Shown one piece after another: positions 22,374 through 29,730 of a stretch of 35,884 bases of DNA. The notes beneath the pieces were generated by a model. That model did no database searches. It was given only the letters and a program-made list of their open reading frames with translations, and was not told the origin of the DNA. This stretch comes from Oscillospiraceae bacterium (GTDB lineage: Bacteria > Bacillota > Clostridia > Oscillospirales > Oscillospiraceae): positions 1 through 35,884 of the forward strand of contig JAISIK010000047.1 of NCBI GenBank assembly GCA_031262065.1, written 5' to 3'. The translations under genes were made by a program, and so were the position numbers. Within the stretch, counting starts at the first letter, position 1, and the number at the start of each line of letters is the position of its first letter.

Positions 22374-23104
22374 CGAATATACTGGTTTGAAGCCCAACCG
22401 AACACGCCGTCAAATTCAACGACATACCAGCCGTTATACGTGTTGAGAATGGTAACCGTTGCGCCGTTTGGAATCCGCAGGAGAATGCCCGCGGTTGCAG
22501 ACGGCGCATCGCGCAGATTCAGGTTGCCGAACTCCATCGTCACCGTGCCGCTGCGCACCGGGTGCGGGGAAAGCAGGGGCAAACCGAAATACTCCGTAAT
22601 CGACAGGGAAAGGGTTCGGGCAATGGCGTCGAGATTGTTCTCTACCCACAGCGCGTCTTCTTCGTTGTCGTGATAACCCAGCTCGAGGAGCACGGAGGGC
22701 GCACTTGTGCTGCGAATCTCGTAGAGCTTGGTGCTCGAAAGTGCGCGTACCCGCGCGGGGAGCGGGTAGATGTCCTTCAGGTTATTTGCGATGATCTCCG
22801 CCATGCGCTTACCGCCTGCGCTTGTGGGGTAGTAATAGACGTCGATGCCGCGCACGCGTCCCATATCGCTCTGCGGCAGGGCATTGCTGTGCAGGGCAAG
22901 GTGAAAATCGCTGCCGTAGGCGTTTGAAGCGCGTACCGCTGCGCCCACGGTGCTGTCCGGGTCGTTGCGCCGGACATTGATGCCGGAGAACTCTAAATAG
23001 GGCGTCATATAGTCAGCCAGTCGGTTCATCCAGTACTCTTCATTGCCGGATGTAACATAGGGATTATATTGCTGTGTGGATGGACTGAGAAAAAGAAATG
23101 GCAT
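22370..23104 (-). CDS. N-acetylmuramoyl-L-alanine amidase (Amidase_3) with C-terminal SH3 domain
   Basis: A 244-residue cell-wall hydrolase. The amidase domain shows the NEEY glutamate (Glu22/23), His72 in FHLALHSNALP and the catalytic Glu141 in VLLELGYHDN. The usual first zinc ligand motif DPGHGG is not seen; this position reads LSPSTQQYNP, a form I recall in clostridial members. An SH3 domain follows (about residues 188-244, NLNLRDAPSATAGILLRI ... NGWYVVEFDGVFGWASNQYI). No signal peptide is visible. The start at 23104 has AAAGGATG upstream. It may act in sporulation or germination. It shares the CTAG stop overlap with rubrerythrin. Confidence 0.85.
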   Translation of the reverse strand: MPFLFLSPSTQQYNPYVTSGNEEYWMNRLADYMTPYLEFSGINVRRNDPDSTVGAAVRASNAYGSDFHLALHSNALPQSDMGRVRGIDVYYYPTSAGGKRMAEIIANNLKDIYPLPARVRALSSTKLYEIRSTSAPSVLLELGYHDNEEDALWVENNLDAIARTLSLSITEYFGLPLLSPHPVRSGTVTMEFGNLNLRDAPSATAGILLRIPNGATVTILNTYNGWYVVEFDGVFGWASNQYIR

Positions 23105-23158
23105 AAAAACGCATCCTTTCATTTTTGCTATTCTATGCGAGAAAATGCAAAAGTGCTG

Positions 23159-23186
23159 TTGCGGTTATCAGATATTATGATATAAT
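23159..23186 (+). promoter_or_regulatory. Promoter for the exonuclease-mutY unit
   Basis: TTGCGG (23159-23164) and a consensus TATAAT (23181-23186) are 16 bases apart, 29 bases before the start codon. Confidence 0.65.
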
Positions 23187-23215
23187 CAACGGGAACAGAG
23201 AGTGAGGAATGCAGT

Positions 23216-24166
23216 ATGCAGTACATTGTGTTCGATATGGAATGGAATCAGCCGATGCCCGGTTCCTATGCGTCAAAAAAGGCATTGCCCTTGCAAATCC
23301 ACGGAGAAATCATTCAAATCGGCGCGGTGCGTATGCTGGAAGACGGCACGGTCGGCGATGAATTTCAGGTGCTGGTGAGTCCGAAGTATTACAAAAAGCT
23401 CAATAGCCGCGTGTCGAAGCTGACCGGGCTGCGCGATGCGCGCCTGCGCGAGGAGGGCGTTCCCTTCCTGAAGGCGTTGGAGCTGTTTCGCGCATGGTGC
23501 GGGGAGGACTGCATCTTTTTAACATGGGGCTTTGACGATATTACCGTCTTGGTAGACAATATCCTTTTGTACGACGAAGAGCCGGATTGGGTGAACCAGT
23601 GGTATAACGCGCAGATGATTTTCAACGCGCAGACGGATTCGGGCAGCGCGCAGAAAGCCTTGTCTACAGCGTTGGAAATGCTCGAGATCGAGCCGAGCCG
23701 CCCCGCGCACGATGCGCTCGGTGATGCGTACCATACCGCGCTTATTTGCAGCAGGCTCGACCTGCAAAAGGGAATCGAGAATTACGGCAAGTCGCTGGAG
23801 AAGCATGAAAACGGCTTTAACAGTGAGCCGCCTGCCGGCTGTATCAGCCGCGCCGTGTTTCGCGGCTTTGATGATAAGTCAGCTGCGATTGAGGCGATGG
23901 CGGGGCGCGAAAATCACTGCCCGCAGTGCGGCAAGGTGATGCAGCACAGCCGCTGGCTTTCGCAGCATGGGCGCAGATATATGGCGATGGCAAAATGCAA
24001 GGAGCACGGCAGGTATCTCGTGCGCATTCGCCTGAGTGCGGATACAGACGGCACGCTGCGCGTGAGCCGCTTGGTCTACGAGGGCGCGTCGGACGCAGCA
24101 GCGCGCTACGATGCGCAGATGGCAAAGCCGCGCCGCAGGCGCAAGAGCAGTTCTAAGCCCCAATGA
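23216..24166 (+). CDS. DEDDh 3'-5' exonuclease with C-terminal zinc ribbon
   Basis: A 316-residue exonuclease of the DnaQ/RNase T/KapD type. The catalytic residues are Asp7 and Glu9 (VFDMEW), Asp107/108 (WGFDDIT), His165 and Asp170 (PAHDALGDAYHT). After the exonuclease (about 1-185), residues 235-264 form a probable zinc ribbon (CPQC at 235/238; Cys261 and His264). A zinc ribbon tail is not part of the simple KapD-like proteins. The start has GTGAGGA upstream. The gene overlaps mutY by four bases (ATGA), so the two are co-expressed. A role in DNA or RNA clean-up is likely; the substrate is not determined. Confidence 0.88.
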   Translation: MQYIVFDMEWNQPMPGSYASKKALPLQIHGEIIQIGAVRMLEDGTVGDEFQVLVSPKYYKKLNSRVSKLTGLRDARLREEGVPFLKALELFRAWCGEDCIFLTWGFDDITVLVDNILLYDEEPDWVNQWYNAQMIFNAQTDSGSAQKALSTALEMLEIEPSRPAHDALGDAYHTALICSRLDLQKGIENYGKSLEKHENGFNSEPPAGCISRAVFRGFDDKSAAIEAMAGRENHCPQCGKVMQHSRWLSQHGRRYMAMAKCKEHGRYLVRIRLSADTDGTLRVSRLVYEGASDAAARYDAQMAKPRRRRKSSSKPQ

Positions 24167-25206
24167 CAGATATGAGTATGGTGATGCAGCAGCTGCCCGA
24201 GCGGCTGCTGCCTTGGTATATGGAGAATCGGCGCATGCTTCCGTGGCGGCGCGACCGAGAGCCGTACCACGTTTGGCTGTCGGAAATCATGCTGCAGCAG
24301 ACGCGCGTGGAGGCGGTGCGTGGGTATTACGAGCGCTTTTTGCAGGCGCTTCCCGATATAGCAGCGCTGGCAAATGCACAAGAGGATGCACTTTTGAAGC
24401 TGTGGGAGGGCTTGGGTTACTACAGCAGGGCGCGGAATCTGCAAAAGGCCGCCAAGCAAATTATGCAGCAATATGGCGGCGCGTTTCCGCAAACGCACGC
24501 GCAGATTTTGGATTTGCCCGGCGTGGGCGCGTATACGGCGGGCGCAATTGCCTCGATTTGCTTTGAGCAGCCGACGCCTGCGGTAGATGGAAACGTCCTG
24601 CGGGTCGTTTCCCGCCTGACAGAGCTCAGTGCGCCGATTTCTTCGCAGCGGGTAAAAAATGCGGTGAACGAGGCACTGGCGAAGGTATACCCGAAGGGGC
24701 GCTGCGGCGATTTTACGCAGGCACTGATGGAATTGGGTGCAACGGTCTGCGTGCCGAATACCCTGCCGCATTGCCCGCGCTGCCCCATGGCGCAGCTGTG
24801 CGCCGCCAATCGGGCGGGGACGCAGCGCAGCTTCCCCCTAAAAGAGAAAAAGAAGCCGCGCAGGGTGCAGGCGCGCACGGTGTTCATTCTGCGCTGCGGG
24901 GAGCGCCTTGCGGTGTGTCGCCGCCCAAAGAGCGGACTTCTTGCGGGGCTGTGGCAGCTGCCGGATGTAGATGCGGCGCTCGACGCCCACGAGGCGCTTG
25001 CGCAGGCACAGGACTGGGGCGTGAAGCCCAGCGGCATTGAAAAGCTCCTGCACCGCACGCATATTTTTACGCATGTGCAGTGGGAGCAGAGCGGCTACTA
25101 TATGCGCTGCGATGTGCAAGACCCGCGATTTACGTGGGTAAGCCCGCAGGAGCTGACGCAGAGCATCGGACTGCCGACTGCCTATCGGCATTTCCTGGAA
25201 GAATAA
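24163..25206 (+). CDS. mutY: A/G-specific adenine glycosylase
   Basis: A 347-residue base-excision repair enzyme that removes adenine opposite 8-oxoguanine. The catalytic Glu50 is in LQQTRVE, the helix-hairpin-helix is LDLPGVGAYTAGAI, and Asp142 (PAVDGNVLRV) completes the active site. The 4Fe-4S loop has Cys196, 204, 207 and 213 (spacing 7-2-5; E. coli has 6-2-5). The C-terminal third is the NUDIX-like domain (GERLAVCRRPKSGLLAGLW). Several ATGs lie in the first eight codons; the first overlaps the exonuclease stop, and no strong ribosome binding site is seen, so translation is probably coupled. Confidence 0.96.
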   Translation: MTDMSMVMQQLPERLLPWYMENRRMLPWRRDREPYHVWLSEIMLQQTRVEAVRGYYERFLQALPDIAALANAQEDALLKLWEGLGYYSRARNLQKAAKQIMQQYGGAFPQTHAQILDLPGVGAYTAGAIASICFEQPTPAVDGNVLRVVSRLTELSAPISSQRVKNAVNEALAKVYPKGRCGDFTQALMELGATVCVPNTLPHCPRCPMAQLCAANRAGTQRSFPLKEKKKPRRVQARTVFILRCGERLAVCRRPKSGLLAGLWQLPDVDAALDAHEALAQAQDWGVKPSGIEKLLHRTHIFTHVQWEQSGYYMRCDVQDPRFTWVSPQELTQSIGLPTAYRHFLEE

Positions 25207-25209
25207 GGC

Positions 25210-25238
25210 TTGCAAGTAACACGAAAAGATAGTATACT
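25210..25238 (+). promoter_or_regulatory. Promoter for the DUF1292 gene
   Basis: TTGCAA (25210-25215) and TATACT (25233-25238) are 17 bases apart, beginning just four bases after the mutY stop codon. Confidence 0.75.
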
Positions 25239-25269
25239 CATAGCATCAATGGATCGGAGGATAAAGATC

Positions 25270-25539
25270 ATGAGCGAAAAAAGAGCAGATTATGCCGAGG
25301 ATGAAATCATAACCTTAGAGTTTGACGACGATAAAACTGTGGAATGCGGTATTATGGGCGTGTTCGATTTGAGCGACGTGCAGTATATCGCGTTGGAGCT
25401 TCTCGACGACGATTCCGAGGATGTATACCTGTATGAATACGTTGCGGGCGACACCGATTTTGAGCTGAAGGATATTCCCGAGGAGGCTTTTGAGGCAGTC
25501 GCCGCAGAATTCGACCGCCTGATGGACGAGCCTGTATAA
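25270..25539 (+). CDS. DUF1292 domain protein
   Basis: An 89-residue acidic protein matching DUF1292. The beta-rich pattern is visible: EDEIITLEFDDDKTVECGI, then QYIALELLDDDSEDVYLYEY and a final helix (IPEEAFEAVAAEFDRLMDE). Its function is unknown. In other Firmicutes such genes sit near ruvX (yrrK) and yrzL; here it stands alone after mutY with its own promoter. The ATG at 25270 has the strong site CGGAGGAT. A clear terminator follows. No transmembrane segment or signal peptide. Confidence 0.9.
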   Translation: MSEKRADYAEDEIITLEFDDDKTVECGIMGVFDLSDVQYIALELLDDDSEDVYLYEYVAGDTDFELKDIPEEAFEAVAAEFDRLMDEPV

Positions 25540-25543
25540 TGAG

Positions 25544-25575
25544 CGAACCGGCGTCACAAATGTGACGCCGGTTCG
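25544..25575 (+). terminator. Intrinsic terminator after the DUF1292 gene
   Basis: The arms CGAACCGGCGTCACA (25544-25558) and its complement (25561-25575) form a strong stem followed by TTTATTCG. It lies 11 bases before the minus-strand stop at 25586, so it may serve both genes. Confidence 0.85.
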
Positions 25576-25585
25576 TTTATTCGCA

Positions 25586-26188
25586 TTATTCGCATTTTTG
25601 GGCGGTGATGGCGGATATTTCGTAAGCGGTGCGCCGTTCAGAAATGCCGTCGAGCACCTTGACATATTCCCGGCTTTGCAGGCGACCTGTCAGCGTTAAA
25701 CTGTCGCCGACCCGCAGGGAAGCGCAATCGAAGGCGGTTTTGCCCCAGAGAATGCAGGGCAGATAGTCCGCCCGATGGTACGGGCGATTCACTGCCAGCA
25801 TCACATCGCAAATGTCGCGCCCAAGCGGGGTTTGACGGTAAATCGGCTCTTTGCAGACAACCCCGGTTAAAGAAACCTGATTGTCGTGCTCTGCAAAGCA
25901 GATTTCAATCGATTCTGCCAGCACGGAGATGACCAGTTTGCGCCCCGTCTCGTTGCGGTTATTGAAGGAACGGATTTGCCCTGTGATATGCAGGCAATCG
26001 CCGTCAAGCACAGGCGTGGACTCCAGCAGCTCTTCCGATGCAATGATTTGCAGTTCGTCGATAGTGCCCGATAGCCGCGCTACGGATATGTAAAAGGAGA
26101 AAAAGCGTCTGCCGTGATTCTCGTGCGAAAATTTTGGCGCAGATGACAGAGAGCCTGTCAGTGAAATGTGATTTGCAATGTGTTCCAT
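25586..26188 (-). CDS. Tandem OB-fold single-strand DNA-binding-like protein
   Basis: A 200-residue protein with two OB-fold-like units in a row: residues 5-95 (ISLTGSLSSAPKFSHENHGR, FFSFYISVARLSG) and 100-190 (VSLTGVVCKEPIYRQTPLGR, CDVMLAVNRPYHRADYLPCI). Both start with the xxLTG strand usual for SSB and PriB. The second half is the more SSB-like (LGRDICDVMLAVNR ... YLPCILWGKTA). There is no acidic SSB tail, so it may not recruit other repair proteins. The ATG at 26188 has GAGGTGGG in front; the frame extends upstream but no other good site exists. It is not the main SSB, which would lie elsewhere. Confidence 0.82.
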   Translation of the reverse strand: MEHIANHISLTGSLSSAPKFSHENHGRRFFSFYISVARLSGTIDELQIIASEELLESTPVLDGDCLHITGQIRSFNNRNETGRKLVISVLAESIEICFAEHDNQVSLTGVVCKEPIYRQTPLGRDICDVMLAVNRPYHRADYLPCILWGKTAFDCASLRVGDSLTLTGRLQSREYVKVLDGISERRTAYEISAITAQKCE

Positions 26189-26286
26189 TGTCCCACCTCG
26201 TTCAGTTCTTATGGAAAATACTATTCCACGACTGTCCGAGATATGAGAGCGGAGTTTGGGAGAATCGGGCGAGTTTTTTGCGCAAA

Positions 26287-26316
26287 AAGTCCGCATGGCA
26301 TACGCCACGCGGACTT
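26287..26316 (-). terminator. Intrinsic terminator after the DUF4015 gene
   Basis: On the minus strand AAGTCCGCGTGGC pairs with GCCATGCGGACTT (26304-26316 with 26287-26299), with one mismatch, followed by TTTGCGC. It begins 11 bases after the stop codon at 26328. Confidence 0.8.
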
Positions 26317-26327
26317 GCAAGAATTTC

Positions 26328-27344
26328 TTATTGCGCCAGAAGCGGGCGCAGGGCGGACTGCGCGTCAAAGCGGGTGTCGCGCGAGGCGGTGAGGAAAACA
26401 AAGCCGGAAATGCTTTCTGCTTCGGAGAACGCCTGCACGTATTTTTCGACCTTTGAGCCGTCGGCGTTCGGTATGTACAGCTTGCCCGCGCAGGCGTTTG
26501 CGGGGAAGGCGGTGTCGTCGGTGACGAAGGAAATACGCAGGTTGCTGTTGTCGAAGAAGGCGGTCAGTTCCTGCGCCGCATGGGAAATCAACTGCGCAGT
26601 CGTGCGGTCGGAGGCGTAGTCGATGGTGTTGCCGACAGGGAAGCGGAAGTCGGAAAATGCAACTTCGCGGAAGCCCAAACTCGACAGTTCGCGGGATATT
26701 TGCTTGAGATAGTTCAGCACGGTATCATCGGCGGGGTCGAGCCAATAGCAGCCGTTGCCGTCAACCCAAAGCGCGCCGCCCGCAATCGGCAAACCGCTGC
26801 TTTGGTTTGCCAAGGCAAAGGCGCTGTCGCAAAATGCCGGAATTTCGGCAATCAGATAGAAGCCTCTGCGCTTCAGATACGAGATTAGCTCGTCGATGGC
26901 GGGAATGTCTGCGTCTGCAACCTGCGCACCTTCGATGGAGGTGGAGTAGTAGAAATTGCCGTAGATGCTCTTAAGCTCAAGCATCACGATGCAAGGCTCT
27001 TCCATGGCTTGCAGCGCCTCCATCACGGCTGCCGGGTCGCGCAGCATGGCGCTTGTGACGTAGTAGCCCACTGTGCCGACGGCTTCGCCCTCGTCTTGGG
27101 CGGGCGTGTCGTAAATGATGGTGACGTCGTCGGGCGCGGGGCTTTCCGTTGGCGCAGAGGGCGCGGGCTCACCCGTAGTCTTCGCGGTTAAATCCAAATG
27201 CGCCCCTTCGCGGTCGTAGGTAATATAGGGCGCAAGATAAATCAGAAGGACAATCGCGGCAGCCAGCAGGATGCCAAGGGCAATGAGGGCGATTTTCAAC
27301 ATCGACCGTAAAAACAGTTTGGAGCGGTATGAAATTCGTTTCAA
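26328..27344 (-). CDS. Membrane-anchored putative glycoside hydrolase (DUF4015-like)
   Basis: A 338-residue protein with an N-terminal membrane segment (about residues 14-36, LKIALIALGILLAAAIVLLI), a Pro/Thr-rich linker, and a TIM-barrel-like domain. Family-like segments are FYLIAEIPAFCDSAFAL, then GCYWLDPADDTVLNYLKQIS and GFREVAFSDFRFP, the last holding the conserved acidic residues of DUF4015 (PF13200). It should face the outside, acting on an unknown sugar polymer, perhaps in the envelope or spore coat. The start is TTG at 27344 with a perfect AGGAGG seven bases before; no ATG fits. It is 19 bases after prmA on the same transcript. Confidence 0.8.
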   Translation of the reverse strand: MKRISYRSKLFLRSMLKIALIALGILLAAAIVLLIYLAPYITYDREGAHLDLTAKTTGEPAPSAPTESPAPDDVTIIYDTPAQDEGEAVGTVGYYVTSAMLRDPAAVMEALQAMEEPCIVMLELKSIYGNFYYSTSIEGAQVADADIPAIDELISYLKRRGFYLIAEIPAFCDSAFALANQSSGLPIAGGALWVDGNGCYWLDPADDTVLNYLKQISRELSSLGFREVAFSDFRFPVGNTIDYASDRTTAQLISHAAQELTAFFDNSNLRISFVTDDTAFPANACAGKLYIPNADGSKVEKYVQAFSEAESISGFVFLTASRDTRFDAQSALRPLLAQ

Positions 27345-27363
27345 GGAGAGACCTCCTTTATTT

Positions 27364-28314
27364 TTATTTTTCGGCGCACAGGCAATGCCATTGCTCGAGG
27401 CGTTTGTGCGCGCGTAGGATAAGCCCGGCGCTTTGCAGCGCCGCTGCGACTTCGTCCTCTCGTCCCGCGAGAATGCCGGAGCAGAGGAAGCTGCCGCCCG
27501 TGCGCAGAAACTGCGCTGCAAGCGGCGCAAGCGCGATAAGCGTATCCGCCGCGATATTCGCGCAGATAATATCGTATTCTCCCATCACGCAGGAAGTGTC
27601 GGAGAGAATATCGGCGGTCACTGCGCGAAAGGAAGCGTCCAGATGATTATGCTGCGCGTTTTGCATCGAAACCCGCGCAGCTGCGGGGTCAATATCGACG
27701 CCCAGCGCGAAAGAGCAGCCGAGAAGCAGCGCGCTGAGCGATAGAATGCCGCTGCCGCTGCCGAGGTCGAGGACGCGCTCGCCGCCGCGAATCTGCGCTT
27801 CCAGCGCTTCCAAGCACAGCTTGGTTGTGGCGTCGCGACCTGTGCCGAAGGCAAGCCCCATATCCAGATACAGCGGGAGTCTGCCTTGCGTATCGTCCAG
27901 ATGCAGCCACTGCGGCACAATCAAGAGCTTTTCGCCGACGGGCAGGGGGCGATATTCGCGCTGCCAGCTGTGCGCCCAGTCTTCGTCGGGAAGCGTTTCG
28001 AGCTGTATGGTCAGCTCGCCGAACACGCAGTGGGGATGCTTTTTCGGCAGCTGCGCCAAGAGCGCGCGCAGGGCGGATAGCTGCGCCTGCGCAGAAACGG
28101 CGTCGAGATACAGGCGAACCTGCGAACGCCCCTGCATCTGCGCTTCGAGGGCATCGTCAATATAATCCCAGTAATCCGGCGCTTCTTCGAGGAAATTATG
28201 AAAGTCCTCGTAATCGTCTATAATAAAACTGTCAAAGCCTGCCTGCGTCAATTCTTCGCACAAAAGCGCAATGCCTGCCGAGTCGGTGCGGATGTTCACT
28301 TCGAGCCACTGCAT
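27364..28314 (-). CDS. prmA: Ribosomal protein L11 methyltransferase
   Basis: A 316-residue SAM-dependent enzyme that trimethylates lysines (and the N-terminus) of ribosomal protein L11. The N-terminal domain (about 1-130) starts QWLEVNIRTDSAGIALLCEE, as in PrmA, and ends before PLYLDMGLAFGTGRDATTKL. The SAM motif is VLDLGSGSGILSLSALLLG, then GVDIDPAAARVS, and NIAADTLIALAPL stands in place of the usual NILADVI. The ATG at 28314 is chosen because an earlier ATG (28338) lies inside the promoter -10 box. The site in front is GGGGGCG, moderately good. It is the first gene of a two-gene unit with the DUF4015 gene. Confidence 0.95.
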   Translation of the reverse strand: MQWLEVNIRTDSAGIALLCEELTQAGFDSFIIDDYEDFHNFLEEAPDYWDYIDDALEAQMQGRSQVRLYLDAVSAQAQLSALRALLAQLPKKHPHCVFGELTIQLETLPDEDWAHSWQREYRPLPVGEKLLIVPQWLHLDDTQGRLPLYLDMGLAFGTGRDATTKLCLEALEAQIRGGERVLDLGSGSGILSLSALLLGCSFALGVDIDPAAARVSMQNAQHNHLDASFRAVTADILSDTSCVMGEYDIICANIAADTLIALAPLAAQFLRTGGSFLCSGILAGREDEVAAALQSAGLILRAHKRLEQWHCLCAEK

Positions 28315-28336
28315 CGATATTCGCCCCCATGCCCCC

Positions 28337-28365
28337 ATTTTACAAGAAGCGCGGCAAAATGACAA
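28337..28365 (-). promoter_or_regulatory. Promoter for prmA
   Basis: On the minus strand TTGTCA (28360-28365) and TAAAAT (28337-28342) are 17 bases apart; the start codon is at 28314, so the leader is short. Confidence 0.7.
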
Positions 28366-28397
28366 GAAGTATTTTGCTGCGCGACAAGAGGATAATC

Positions 28398-28426
28398 TTT
28401 CCTTTTCTGCAAAGATAGTGTACAAT
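28398..28426 (+). promoter_or_regulatory. Promoter for yfmF-yfmH-lgt
   Basis: TTTCCT (28398-28403) and TACAAT (28421-28426) are 17 bases apart. The -35 is weak; the -10 is good. Confidence 0.5.
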
Positions 28427-28464
28427 ATATACGCGCAGGGCTTGCGTTTGAAAGGATGAACACG

Positions 28465-29730
28465 ATGGTCGAAACAATACAACTTGCCGAAGGCATTACG
28501 CTTCGCGCCGTGCAGACCCGAAAATTTAAGACGGGCTGCTTCAGCGTGAACTTCCTGCGTCGGCATTGCAGGCGCGACGCTGCGCTCGATGCGCTGCTTC
28601 CGAGCGTCCTGCTTCGCGCCACGCAGAATTACCCCGATATCAGCAGTATTTCCAAGCATCTCGACGAGCTTTACGGCGCAAGTTTCGGCACATTGGTGCG
28701 CATGAAGGGCGAGGTGAAGATGACCGGCTTCTACGCCGATTTTATAGAAGACGCCTTCCTGCCCGACGGCGAGCAGGTTTTTGCGCCGATGCTGGACTTC
28801 CTGCAAGAGGTGCTCTATCGCCCGTACACCGAAAACGCCTGCTTTTTGCCGCGCTTTGTCGAGGGGGAGAAGCAGAATTTAATCAACACCATTGAAGCCT
28901 CGCAGAACGATAAGCGCAGCTACGCCTCCTTGCGTCTGCGGCAGCTGATGTGCGAAAACGAGGACTACGGCGTGCCGCGTTTGGGCTATGCAGAGGATGT
29001 CGCAGCCATTACGGCGCAGGAACTTTGGACGCATTATCAAGACGTGCTGCGGCATTCGCGCATCGAGCTTTTCTACGTCGGCAGACGCAGTGCGCAAGAG
29101 GCTGCGCAGATGTTCTCCCAAGTATTCGCGGGGCGTGAACGCGGCGAAACGGTAGAGATCGGTACGCAGGTGATTCGCACGGCGAATGCGGAGCGAACCG
29201 TGATGGAGCGCATGGATATTACGCAGGGGAAGCTGGTAATCGGTCTGCGCACCGGCATTACCACCCAAGATTCGGCGTTTCCCGCACTGATGCTTCTCAA
29301 TGCGGTCTACGGCAGCGGCGTGACGAGCAAGCTCTTTGTCAACGTGCGTGAAAAACTGTCGCTGTGTTATTATGCCGGTTCTGCCCTGGAGAAATACAAG
29401 GGCGTGATGATTGTTTCCTCCGGCATTGAATTTGACAAGTTCGAGGTTGCCCGCGACGCAATTTTAGGGGAACTCGAGGCATGCCGCAGAGGCGAAATCA
29501 CAGACGAGGAGCTTGAGAGCGCCAGAAGAGCGATTCTCTCCGCCCTGCGCGCAGCGCTCGACGCGCCTGCAAGGCTCGACGACTACTACGCGGGGCTTGC
29601 AGCTGCAAAGGGCGATACGGTGGAAGAGCTTTACGACAAGATTGCAGCGCTCGACAAATCCGCGCTTGTCGATGCCGCGCGGGCAATCAGCACAGATATG
29701 ATTTACTTTCTCAAGGGGGTGGAGGCTTGA
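28465..29730 (+). CDS. yfmF: M16 peptidase-like protein, YfmF type (inactive partner)
   Basis: A 421-residue M16-fold protein. It lacks the HxxEH zinc motif, as do YfmF proteins, so it is probably the non-catalytic partner of YfmH next door. Recognisable parts are YPDISSISKHLDELYGASFG near the N-terminus and SSKLF-type VYGSGVTSKLFVNVREKLSL in the C-terminal half, including the conserved R/Y region of M16 partners. An ATG at 28456 is possible, but the ribosome binding site AAAGG touches it and fits better the ATG at 28465. The stop is shared with the TTG start of the next gene (TTGA), so the two are coupled. Confidence 0.9.
   Translation: MVETIQLAEGITLRAVQTRKFKTGCFSVNFLRRHCRRDAALDALLPSVLLRATQNYPDISSISKHLDELYGASFGTLVRMKGEVKMTGFYADFIEDAFLPDGEQVFAPMLDFLQEVLYRPYTENACFLPRFVEGEKQNLINTIEASQNDKRSYASLRLRQLMCENEDYGVPRLGYAEDVAAITAQELWTHYQDVLRHSRIELFYVGRRSAQEAAQMFSQVFAGRERGETVEIGTQVIRTANAERTVMERMDITQGKLVIGLRTGITTQDSAFPALMLLNAVYGSGVTSKLFVNVREKLSLCYYAGSALEKYKGVMIVSSGIEFDKFEVARDAILGELEACRRGEITDEELESARRAILSALRAALDAPARLDDYYAGLAAAKGDTVEELYDKIAALDKSALVDAARAISTDMIYFLKGVEA

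Noticed and set aside
24163-25206. MutY iron-sulfur loop with spacing 7-2-5 as a defect
   Set aside because: All four cysteines are present, and one extra residue between the first two is, as far as I recall, common in clostridial MutY.
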